The position numbers were made by a program, and so were the translations under genes. Below are positions 1 to 4,910 of a DNA stretch of 5,389 nucleotides, piece after piece. The notes under the pieces are model-generated. The model was not told the DNA's origin. It worked only from the letters and a program-made list of their open reading frames with translations, and did not search any database. This DNA comes from Thermoplasmatota archaeon. Its GTDB lineage: Archaea; Thermoplasmatota; Thermoplasmata; RBG-16-68-12; JAGMCJ01. How positions within the stretch are numbered: position 1 is the stretch's first letter; every line of letters starts with the position of its first letter. The stretch lies in the NCBI GenBank assembly GCA_022848825.1, contig JAJISH010000261.1, positions 1-5,389 of the forward strand. The letters run 5' to 3'.

Positions 1-852
1 GTAGACGCCCACGAGCACGACTATCACGATCCTCAGCAGGTTCGCGACATAGGCGCTCACGAAACCGAGGACCAGGAGACCTCCCACCCGCCAGTTCGGC
101 CTGCTGTACTCCGTGAGAATGAAGGCCGTGAACGCCGACGCGAAGATGCTGAACGAGTAGATTCCTGAGCACGAGGTCGTGACGGCGAGCTCATCCAGGC
201 CGAGCTCCGGCGGGAAGGTGAGGGAGGGAATGCCATCGACCACGCCGATGCTGCTTGGCACACCGAGCAGATTCAGGATGGCATTGGTCTCCGGCACCAG
301 GAATATCGCCGAGTACGCGTTCACGCTCGCGTCCATGTCCCCCTCGAGCATCCGCATCAGCAGCAGCGGGACGATCAGGATCAGCACGAGCACTCCGGAG
401 AACATCAGGAAGAAGTCCCTCTCCCGCCCGTACCTCTCGGGAACGAAGTTGTACGCCACCAGGCCCCCGCCGAAGAGCAGGAGCATGTAGTCGTGGGTGC
501 CAAGGGACAAGCCGCCGAAGACGAGCAGATTGTAGGCGAAGTCGAGCGCGAACACGATGATTCCGAGGACAGGGAAGATGGGCTTCAGCTTGAGCCGGAC
601 CGAGAAGAACTCGACGATCCTACGTGCCAGGGCCTTCTCGCGGGGTTTCTCCTCTCCCTCCTCCGGCATGAACGTGAGCACGAGCAGCGCGACCCCTGAG
701 AGGAACAGGACCACGCCGACGTACTCGAGCCAGACGACCTTCTGCGGCAGGATGACGAGATTGATCCCCGTGAGGAGAAGTATGAACTCGAGAAGAAGGA
801 AATACCCCCTGTACTTCTTAAGGAAATCCACTGCATCATCAAGCTCTGGCAT
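1..852 (-). CDS. Archaeosortase/exosortase family protein (C-terminus cut by window edge)
   Basis: The reverse strand reads open for 284 codons from an ATG at 852 to the first base of the window, so the C-terminus is missing. A TGA lies in frame two codons upstream of the ATG, which fixes the start. The protein is very hydrophobic, with about seven membrane segments seen (roughly residues 17-35, 40-62, 92-112, 121-136, 148-167, 225-247, 256-284). Residues 225-232 read TTSCSGIY, with the candidate nucleophile Cys228. Residues 268-274 read YVANLLR, with Arg274 46 residues later. This Cys then Arg order on successive membrane segments is the archaeosortase/exosortase signature. In the characterised haloarchaeal ArtA a second Arg follows further on; here it would lie outside the window. 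Family members cut a C-terminal tripartite sorting signal of secreted proteins and are thought to transfer them to a lipid. The long N-terminal membrane region is more typical of archaeal forms. Subfamily (ArtA, B, C or other) cannot be assigned. Confidence 0.88.
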   Translation of the reverse strand, partial: MPELDDAVDFLKKYRGYFLLLEFILLLTGINLVILPQKVVWLEYVGVVLFLSGVALLVLTFMPEEGEEKPREKALARRIVEFFSVRLKLKPIFPVLGIIVFALDFAYNLLVFGGLSLGTHDYMLLLFGGGLVAYNFVPERYGRERDFFLMFSGVLVLILIVPLLLMRMLEGDMDASVNAYSAIFLVPETNAILNLLGVPSSIGVVDGIPSLTFPPELGLDELAVTTSCSGIYSFSIFASAFTAFILTEYSRPNWRVGGLLVLGFVSAYVANLLRIVIVVLVGVY

Positions 853-889
853 GCCTCAACACTCGTGCTACTGAAAGACAAACACCCCC

Positions 890-898
890 CTATTTATA
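890..898 (-). promoter_or_regulatory. TATA box of the archaeosortase gene
   Basis: On the reverse strand TTATAAATA is a near-consensus archaeal TATA box, preceded by a purine-rich AGAAGG that could serve as BRE. Its centre (about 894) is 42 bases from the ATG at 852, so transcription should start near 867 and give a leader of about 15 bases. That leader ends in GAGG one base before the ATG, a weak and very close Shine-Dalgarno match. This is the only gene here with a clear TATA box that is not placed for a leaderless transcript. Confidence 0.6.
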
Positions 899-911
899 AC
901 CTTCTTGTTGT

Positions 912-930
912 CTATTTGGACCAATAATAG
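912..930. promoter_or_regulatory. Interrupted dyad upstream of archaeosortase promoter, possible regulator site
   Basis: The stretch CTATTTGGACCAATAATAG contains TTGG-a-CCAA (916-924), flanked by CTAT on the left and, after two extra bases, ATAG on the right. That makes an 8-bp dyad broken by a 2-base insertion. It lies about 14 bases upstream of the TATA box at 890-898 on the archaeosortase strand, where archaeal activators often bind. No protein binding is shown; chance is possible in an AT-rich stretch. Confidence 0.3.
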
Positions 931-1289
931 GACACGCATCCCGTTTTGCCGCGACTCACAATTGGCTGACTATTCAGGCATCAGACGATTCATCAAAGGG
1001 GCGCATCCCCCGATAGAAGTAGAATAGATACGCCTTACGGCTGGACATGCCCCTGCAACGATCCACCCAGACATACTGCGGCAGGCTGGCAGGCGAGCCG
1101 CCGATTCGAGAACCTCCTGAAGATGTCCTCAGTTGCAGGCGAAAACTCTATCCAATCACAGTCCTTACGTGACTCTGTGAGGCGACCCGTCGGCGGAATC
1201 GCGGCTCCTCAGGAGTCGGATGAATCGTCGCCGGCCAAGCGCGATTACAGCGATATGGAGAATGGCCAAGGACGGTGATTTGTCGTAGC

Positions 1290-1297
1290 AAGGAGAG
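1290..1297 (+). promoter_or_regulatory. Shine-Dalgarno sequence deciding the methyltransferase start
   Basis: AAGGAGAG contains AGGAG (1291-1295), a strong complement to the 3' end of 16S rRNA. It sits 4 bases before CTG at 1300, the only codon with any claim to be a start between the in-frame TGA (1276-1278) and the SAM-binding motif. It is the best Shine-Dalgarno match in the window. Confidence 0.45.
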
Positions 1298-1299
1298 TT

Positions 1300-1914
1300 C
1301 TGACCCCTGAACACTTCACAGAGAAACCTATATCTTGGTGGAGACGCGAGAATGTCCCGAAGAGGTATGAGGTCGTCCTATCCTTCCTCGAGAGCGAGAA
1401 TCCAGCAGGCCTTCTGGAAATCGGGTGTGGTCGCGGAGCATTTGCATTGCGCCTGCAAGAGATGGGAATGCGTGTCTTCGCAGTGGAGATCAACCGTGAG
1501 TTCATCCGACATAGCAGAAACAGGGACGGTGGCAAGGAGATTGGGTTCATGCAGGGGAATGCTGAGATGCTCCCCCTCAAGAACGAGAGCTTCGACGCGG
1601 TTATATGCATTGAAGTCTTGATGCACGTGCCCAATCCTCACAGACTGCTGTCAGAGATCTCGAGGGTTCTCAAGTGGGATGGACACGCAGTCATTTCGTT
1701 TCTCACGAAGTACACTGCGGATTATTTCAAGAAGATGATCATGGTCGTCTCTGGCTTCTACGCTGCGAAATATGGGAAGAACGCCTTTGATTACAGATAT
1801 GACACGCTCAATGACTTCATGGGTTATGTCCAAGGCACGAACCTGATAATGAAAGGAACCTATAACGAAGAATATGGCATGCCATGCCTGATACTCCGGA
1901 AGACGCGAGCATAG
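1300..1914 (+). CDS. Class I SAM-dependent methyltransferase, probable CTG start
   Basis: The 204-residue product has the Rossmann-type methyltransferase core of the UbiE/Methyltransf_11 kind. Motif I is LLEIGCGRG (residues 38-46), the motif II acidic residue is Glu63 in AVEIN, and GNAEMLPL (86-93) is followed by FDAVICIEVLMHV (98-110), where LMHV fits the usual E-x-L-x-H-V pattern after strand 4. The RVLKWDGHAVIS stretch (122-133) matches the RxLKPGG motif V region, with WD in place of PG. The substrate is unknown. No ATG, GTG or TTG occurs in frame between the TGA at 1276-1278 and motif I. The first TTG (1447) and ATG (1462) would remove motif I and are rejected. CTG 1300 behind AAGGAG fits best; a nonsense mutation, frameshift or pseudogene is the alternative. 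Base composition is lower in G+C than the neighbours (47% at 1801-1860 against 65% at 2281-2340, hand count), suggesting later acquisition. No clear TATA box was seen upstream. Confidence 0.72.
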   Translation: MTPEHFTEKPISWWRRENVPKRYEVVLSFLESENPAGLLEIGCGRGAFALRLQEMGMRVFAVEINREFIRHSRNRDGGKEIGFMQGNAEMLPLKNESFDAVICIEVLMHVPNPHRLLSEISRVLKWDGHAVISFLTKYTADYFKKMIMVVSGFYAAKYGKNAFDYRYDTLNDFMGYVQGTNLIMKGTYNEEYGMPCLILRKTRA

Positions 1915-1978
1915 AGTCCGGTTCTCTGCACCAACCTTAGCCAGGTCCCATGTTTCGGTCTCCTCAGAGAAAGGAAAT

Positions 1979-1987
1979 GTATAATTA
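1979..1987 (+). promoter_or_regulatory. TATA box of prs, placed for a leaderless transcript
   Basis: GTATAATTA, preceded by purine-rich AAAGGAAA (a possible BRE), is centred 27 bases before ATG 2010. Archaeal transcription starts about 25-27 bases after the TATA centre, so the mRNA should begin at or within a base or two of the ATG. There is no Shine-Dalgarno sequence before the ATG, which agrees. The box lies inside the longer open frame that starts at 1950 and so argues against that upstream start. Confidence 0.6.
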
Positions 1988-2009
1988 TCGCAGGCCCTTC
2001 CCGACTCAC

Positions 2010-2885
2010 ATGAAGATAATCGGAGGGTCAGCTTCATCGGATCTTGCTGGGAGACTGGCTGGGGAGCTCCGCGCGGACCTGGTCGCGACCGAGGTCAAGC
2101 GGTTCCCGGACGACGAGGCCTACGTGCGCATCGTAGATGACATCACCGAGGAGGATGTCGTCCTCGTTCAGAGCGCCTATCCCGACAGGAACATCGTGGA
2201 GCTCTTCCTCTGGCAGGACGCCCTCGCGGACCTCAACGTCAACAGCCTGCGCGTCGTCATCCCCTACCTCGGCTACGCGCGGCAGGACAAGGCCTTCCTC
2301 AAGGGTGAGGGGGTGAGCATACGCGCCCTGGCGAACCTCATCCAGATGGGCGCGAGCGAGATGTACACGGTCGACGCGCACAGCGAACGAGCCTCCAGGT
2401 ACTTCGACGTCAGGTGGAACGAGCTGTCTGCCGCGTCGGCTTTGGCGGGTCATCTGAAGAACCTCAACATCGATTCGGTCCTGGCGCCAGACGAGGGAGC
2501 GCTGGAGCGCGCACGAGAGGTCGCGGAAATCCTCAACTGCGAATCGGACTACCTCGAGAAGAAGAGGATCGATTCGCACACGGTCGAGGTCTCACCGAAG
2601 TCGCTCGATGCCGGCGGGAAGGTCGTCGCCATCGTGGACGACATAATCTCCACCGGCGGCACGATCGTGAAGGCGACGGAGCAGCTGAGGGAGCACGGGG
2701 CCAAGACCGTCATTGCGGCGTGCACGCATGGCCTCTTCGTCGGCGACGCACTCGAGAAGCTGGAGGTCTGCGATGAGGTCTTCTGCACCGACACGCTCAT
2801 GACCCCCGTTTCCAGGGTGACCGTGGCGGGCGTCATCGCTGAGGCGCTTGGCGCACAGAAGGACTTAGGGTCCCAACGGCCGTGA
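2010..2885 (+). CDS. prs: Ribose-phosphate pyrophosphokinase (PRPP synthase)
   Basis: This cytosolic enzyme transfers pyrophosphate from ATP to ribose 5-phosphate, making PRPP for purine, pyrimidine, histidine, tryptophan and NAD synthesis. The 291-residue product has the family landmarks in order: KRFPDDEAYVRI (30-41), the catalytic IPYLGYARQDKAF (84-96), the metal-binding VDAHS (121-125) with His124, the basic flexible loop EKKRID (183-188), and the PRPP-binding loop VDDIISTGGT (209-218). Length and N-terminus (MKIIGGSASSDLAGRLA) fit archaeal PRPP synthases, which are shorter than the roughly 315-residue bacterial type. The frame is open back to an ATG at 1950, but the extra 20 residues look unlike the family and contain the TATA box, so ATG 2010 is chosen. 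The gene ends one base short of the convergent gene on the other strand. Codon use is G+C-rich, unlike the methyltransferase before it. Confidence 0.95.
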   Translation: MKIIGGSASSDLAGRLAGELRADLVATEVKRFPDDEAYVRIVDDITEEDVVLVQSAYPDRNIVELFLWQDALADLNVNSLRVVIPYLGYARQDKAFLKGEGVSIRALANLIQMGASEMYTVDAHSERASRYFDVRWNELSAASALAGHLKNLNIDSVLAPDEGALERAREVAEILNCESDYLEKKRIDSHTVEVSPKSLDAGGKVVAIVDDIISTGGTIVKATEQLREHGAKTVIAACTHGLFVGDALEKLEVCDEVFCTDTLMTPVSRVTVAGVIAEALGAQKDLGSQRP

Positions 2886-2886
2886 C

Positions 2887-3273
2887 CTATGCCGCCAGGG
2901 TCAGGAATATGATGCCAGCAGCCACGAGGAGTCCGGCCCTCTCATAGCCGTCGAAGTTCGTCGACGTGAGGCCTCCAATGAATGCGGTCAGTGCTGCCAG
3001 GGCGCTCCCCGAGAACTGCAGGAAATAGGCGAAGTCGTGGACGGATTCGTCGCCGTTGGCGAATCTCAATATCACTAAGCTCAGCCAGACGAGCATGATG
3101 CCAATGATAAGGCCAATGGCCACCAGGGGCTTCGTGATGAACTTCCCTAGGTCCGTCTGCTGCCTCGGAGGCGGAGCATACTGCTGCGGGTACGGCTGAT
3201 ACTGCTGCTGTCCGGGCTCACCATAGGTCGGAGTTTCTCCAGCTTGGGCTCCTTCTTGCGTTGCCAAAACCAT
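2887..3273 (-). CDS. Small membrane protein with a Q/P/Y-rich N-terminus, unknown function
   Basis: I do not recognise the family. The 128-residue product starts with a hydrophilic, low-complexity tail of about 40 residues rich in Gln, Pro and Tyr (GEPGQQQYQPYPQQYAPPP, 18-36). Three hydrophobic segments follow at about 46-70, 80-102 and 112-128, the last one running to the C-terminus. There is no signal peptide, so the tail is probably cytosolic and may be a disordered interaction segment; this is inference. The frame is open upstream to 3360, but a TATA-like TTTTTATT lies 28 bases before ATG 3273 and would be inside the longer version, so 3273 is preferred. The gene diverges from the DUF2085 gene, with a shared inverted repeat between them. 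Its stop codon is one base from that of prs on the other strand. Confidence 0.75.
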   Translation of the reverse strand: MVLATQEGAQAGETPTYGEPGQQQYQPYPQQYAPPPRQQTDLGKFITKPLVAIGLIIGIMLVWLSLVILRFANGDESVHDFAYFLQFSGSALAALTAFIGGLTSTNFDGYERAGLLVAAGIIFLTLAA

Positions 3274-3297
3274 CACCGACTTGTAATCGGGAACACG

Positions 3298-3305
3298 AAT
3301 AAAAA
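3298..3305 (-). promoter_or_regulatory. TATA-like box for the Q/P/Y-rich membrane protein gene
   Basis: On the reverse strand TTTTTATT is centred about 28 bases before ATG 3273, the spacing of a leaderless archaeal transcript. No Shine-Dalgarno sequence precedes the ATG. Confidence 0.5.
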
Positions 3306-3307
3306 TC

Positions 3308-3324
3308 CTTCTGCGCTGCAGAAG
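3308..3324. promoter_or_regulatory. Perfect 7-bp inverted repeat between divergent promoters, putative shared operator
   Basis: CTTCTGC-GCT-GCAGAAG has seven perfect base pairs around a 3-base centre. It lies two bases from the reverse-strand TATA-like box (3298-3305) and one base from the forward-strand TATA-like box (3326-3333). Its centre (3316) is 43 bases from each of the start codons at 3273 and 3359. It covers the expected BRE position of both promoters, so a dimeric regulator bound here could act on TFB at both. Inferred from position and symmetry only. Confidence 0.45.
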
Positions 3325-3325
3325 A

Positions 3326-3333
3326 TTGATATC
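3326..3333 (+). promoter_or_regulatory. Weak TATA-like box for the DUF2085 gene
   Basis: TTGATATC is centred 29-30 bases before ATG 3359, roughly the leaderless spacing. It is a poorer match to the archaeal consensus than the other boxes. The A-rich stretch at 3298-3307 could serve instead, giving a leader of about 30 bases. Confidence 0.3.
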
Positions 3334-3358
3334 TCCCTTCGGGCATGCTTGGACGGAC

Positions 3359-3997
3359 ATGGTTCACCCTCTTCTCTCAAGGATGCTCTACAGCAAGATC
3401 GTCCTCGTCCTATCCATCATCTCGCTCGTCTGGACGGTGGCGATCTTCCTCGCGCCCGCCACGCTTCCTTCCGGCGAGGTCGCCGATCTCGATGGTCTGG
3501 CCAATCACGTCGACTACGAGGCGCGCTGGGCCGAGCTCCCGCTTCCGCATGCGATCGTCTACCACATAGGCGATGTCGAATGTCATCAGATATCCGACAG
3601 ATCCTTCTACGTTGCCGGCAACCAGATGCCCGTCTGCTCGCGCGACACCGGCATCTTCCTGTTCGCCACGATAGGCCTCTTCATAGCCATGGTCGCCAGA
3701 CCCGCCTCGACCGTCTCGAGGATGCTCATCCGCATGCTTCCCAGCAAGGCCAGGTCGCTCGTCGAGGGAAGGATACCCGAGTTCTGGTTCCTTGTCATCA
3801 CCCTCGCCGTCTTTCTCATCCCTTTGGCACTCGACGGCGGGCTTCAGCTCCTCACGGGATACGAGAGCACGAATGCGGCAAGGCTCCTCACGGGCTCGCT
3901 GGCGGGGTGGCTCGGCGGCTTCGTCTTCGGAGCGCTGCTGATATCTACAAAGGTAGTCACGTCGAGCGGCCAGAGCCCTGCGATCGCTAACGGTTAG
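3359..3997 (+). CDS. DUF2085 family membrane protein
   Basis: The 212-residue product has the DUF2085 landmarks: CHQ (75-77), RSF (81-83), then NQMPVCSRDTGIF (88-100), and near the end the ALDGGLQLL motif (157-165) followed by ARLLTG (174-179). Four membrane segments are visible at about 13-32, 97-114, 143-160 and 179-197. The Cys-His motif lies in the hydrophilic part between the first two. The family has no established function; conserved Cys and His suggest metal or redox chemistry at the membrane, but that is a guess. Many members read CxRCTG where this one has CSRDTG, so the second Cys of that pair is Asp. ATG 3359 is preferred to TTG 3326 because it fits the promoter; ATG 3383 is possible but shortens the tail before the first membrane helix. 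The 3' end overlaps the convergent gene by 11 bases. Confidence 0.87.
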   Translation: MVHPLLSRMLYSKIVLVLSIISLVWTVAIFLAPATLPSGEVADLDGLANHVDYEARWAELPLPHAIVYHIGDVECHQISDRSFYVAGNQMPVCSRDTGIFLFATIGLFIAMVARPASTVSRMLIRMLPSKARSLVEGRIPEFWFLVITLAVFLIPLALDGGLQLLTGYESTNAARLLTGSLAGWLGGFVFGALLISTKVVTSSGQSPAIANG

Positions 3998-4463
3998 ATT
4001 CGCTCGCTTCCCGCACCGCGAGGCGGACCGCCTCTTCCGCATCCTTGGCGGGGATGAAGTTCTCGCCGCTCTCGTCGATTCGCTCGAGACCCCACGTCCG
4101 GAGGCCGATGACCCTCTTTCTCAGGTTCAGCGCATGTGCGATCTCCGACAGCGTTCCGTACCGTCCGCCGATGGCTATGAGCGCGTCAGAGGCCACCGCG
4201 ATGATGGCGTTCCTCGCAAAGCCCATGCCCGTCGGTATCCGCACGTCCACGTAGGGGTTCGCATCGTCCGGGTCCGCGGTGGGCAGTATGCCGACCGTCA
4301 GCCCGCCCGCTTCCTTAGCGCCCATGCACGCCATCTCCATGACGCCGCCCCGACCGCCGCAGAGCAGGACCGCCCCGCTCTCCGCGATCCTCCTTCCGAC
4401 GTCCTTAGCGAGCTCGCCGACCTCCTTCGAGACATCCCCTCCGCCGATGACACCGATGATCAT
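3987..4463 (-). CDS. TIGR00725 / SLOG (LOG-like) family nucleotide-binding protein
   Basis: The 158-residue product is a Rossmann-like protein of the DprA/LOG-related TIGR00725 group, cytosolic and usually about 160 residues. It starts IIGVIGGG (2-9) and continues with LLCGGRGGVME (33-43), EAGGLTVGILP (51-61) and GFARNAIIAVASDALIAIGG (81-100). It ends the core with the signature GGRYGTLSE (99-107). Arg84 and Glu107 correspond in position to the Arg/Glu pair that LOG enzymes use to cut cytokinin nucleotide 5'-monophosphates to free base and ribose phosphate; activity in TIGR00725 proteins is not established. Met at 4463 is chosen because family members begin right at this strand and because its ATG overlaps the upstream stop codon (TGATG), which implies translational coupling. 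ATGs at 4478 and 4487 would add 5-8 residues overlapping the upstream gene. Second gene of a two-gene operon. Confidence 0.88.
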   Translation of the reverse strand: MIIGVIGGGDVSKEVGELAKDVGRRIAESGAVLLCGGRGGVMEMACMGAKEAGGLTVGILPTADPDDANPYVDVRIPTGMGFARNAIIAVASDALIAIGGRYGTLSEIAHALNLRKRVIGLRTWGLERIDESGENFIPAKDAEEAVRLAVREASESNR

Positions 4464-4465
4464 CA
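4461..4465 (-). other. TGATG stop-start overlap coupling two genes
   Basis: On the reverse strand the stop TGA of the upstream membrane-protein gene shares its A with the ATG of the SLOG-like gene. Such overlaps usually mean the same ribosomes reinitiate on the second gene. No strong Shine-Dalgarno sequence is seen just before it (GGAG lies about 10 bases upstream). Confidence 0.6.
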
Positions 4466-4813
4466 CAGCACGCTCCATATCGACCACGGCAGCAGATGCG
4501 CCACCAGACCGACAAGCATAAACTCGAGGCCGAGGAGGAACATGAAGACGGTGACCTCGGTGGAAGCCTGGTCCTTGACCTCCTGTTCACGCCTCTTCTG
4601 ATACTGAGTGACGGTGACGAAACTGGGTGGGCTGGTGTATCGCATCCGCTTGTACGGGTTCCCCTCCATGTGGCCCCCCTGTGCCACCAGTGTCAGAGCC
4701 CAGACGCCCACGCCCACGAGGGCGATCACGCCACCAGGGATTCCGAGCATGTAGAGGACCAGGGCGACTGCTGCAACCACCAGAAGGATCTCGATTCCCT
4801 TTCCCGTCAGCAT
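4463..4813 (-). CDS. Small three-helix membrane protein, unknown function
   Basis: I do not recognise the family. The 116-residue product has hydrophobic segments at about 8-25 and 28-46, and another at about 87-108. The hydrophilic loop between (47-86) contains GNPYKRMRY and a charged YQKRREQEVKDQ stretch. By the positive-inside rule this basic loop should be cytosolic. The ATG at 4813 has GGAG three bases upstream. A GTG at 4822, three codons earlier, lies 27 bases from the TATA-like ATTAAGTAT and could be a leaderless start, so the N-terminus is uncertain by three residues. It is the first gene of an operon with the SLOG-like protein, and the pair may act together at the membrane, but nothing in the sequence says how. 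It diverges from the gene at 4916. Confidence 0.75.
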   Translation of the reverse strand: MLTGKGIEILLVVAAVALVLYMLGIPGGVIALVGVGVWALTLVAQGGHMEGNPYKRMRYTSPPSFVTVTQYQKRREQEVKDQASTEVTVFMFLLGLEFMLVGLVAHLLPWSIWSVL

Positions 4814-4844
4814 GGACTCCACTACACTATTCCATCGACCTGGG

Positions 4845-4853
4845 ATACTTAAT
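4845..4853 (-). promoter_or_regulatory. TATA-like box of the membrane protein/SLOG operon
   Basis: On the reverse strand ATTAAGTAT is centred 27 bases before the GTG at 4822 and 36 before the ATG at 4813. It is the only AT-rich element in this part of the divergent region apart from the forward box at 4886. Confidence 0.4.
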
Positions 4854-4885
4854 GGTTGGCCTGTGCGCTGGTGAGCGAGAAAGGG

Positions 4886-4891
4886 TTTATA
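4886..4891 (+). promoter_or_regulatory. TATA box of the gene at 4916, placed for a leaderless transcript
   Basis: TTTATA, preceded by purine-rich GAGAAAGGG (a good BRE candidate), is centred about 27 bases before ATG 4916. The mRNA should therefore start at or very near the ATG, leaving the GGGGAG before it mostly untranscribed. Confidence 0.55.
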
Positions 4892-4896
4892 GGCGA

Positions 4897-4910
4897 CCTC
4901 TCATTAGAGG
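4897..4910. repeat. Short inverted repeat between TATA box and start codon
   Basis: CCTCT-CATT-AGAGG has five perfect pairs around a 4-base centre. It lies between the TATA box (4886-4891) and ATG 4916, just upstream of the expected transcription start, where a bound repressor would block RNA polymerase. With arms this short, chance is a real alternative. Confidence 0.3.

Larger units (their letters stand above)
853..1299. other. Intergenic region of 447 bases without a convincing intact gene
   Basis: The left end (853-930) holds the archaeosortase promoter and dyad. From about 961 to 1215 no frame gives an intact gene, but the reverse strand has coding-like pieces in two frames. One runs from about 1213 down to about 1045 and includes WIEFSPATEDIFRRFSNRR. 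The other reads YVWVDRCRGMSSRKAYLFYF and ends at a TGA at 974-976. They may be remnants of a decayed gene or chance. On the plus strand a 51-codon ORF (ATG 1123, TGA 1276-1278) is in frame with the methyltransferase that follows. Short hairpins such as GGGG-CGCAT-CCCC (998-1010) and CGAC-CC-GTCG (1182-1191) are present. I see no tRNA, no poly-T terminator and no insertion-sequence ends. Confidence 0.5.

Noticed and set aside
57..881. Open frames in other phases across the archaeosortase region (for example plus 179-490, plus 557-874, minus 585-881)
   Set aside because: Ser/Arg-rich shadow products; the membrane protein frame runs unbroken from 852 to 1 with catalytic motifs.
1040..1115. Possible tRNA gene around GCGGC...GCCGC and GATTCGAGAAC
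   Set aside because: The stem arms do not form a cloverleaf, and no proper anticodon arm or acceptor stem could be built.
1255..1278. TGA at 1276-1278 as a selenocysteine codon
   Set aside because: No reason for selenocysteine before a methyltransferase domain, no SECIS-like element recognised, and a Shine-Dalgarno plus CTG just downstream explains the gene more simply.
1245..1641. Reverse-strand open frames of 129 and 87 codons opposite the methyltransferase
   Set aside because: They run antisense to a clear methyltransferase core and show no family features or promoter.
1447..1914. Methyltransferase starting at TTG 1447
   Set aside because: This start removes the SAM-binding motif LLEIGCGRG, which is in frame just upstream, so the real protein must begin earlier.
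1950..2009. Longer prs with 20 extra N-terminal residues
   Set aside because: The extra residues do not resemble the family, and the likely promoter lies within them.
2034..2579. A 181-codon reverse-strand open frame inside prs
   Set aside because: It is the antisense shadow of G+C-rich prs codons; prs motifs are complete on the other strand.
3410..4042. A 210-codon reverse-strand open frame across the DUF2085 gene
   Set aside because: Very charged, low-complexity shadow product; the DUF2085 motifs on the plus strand are unambiguous.
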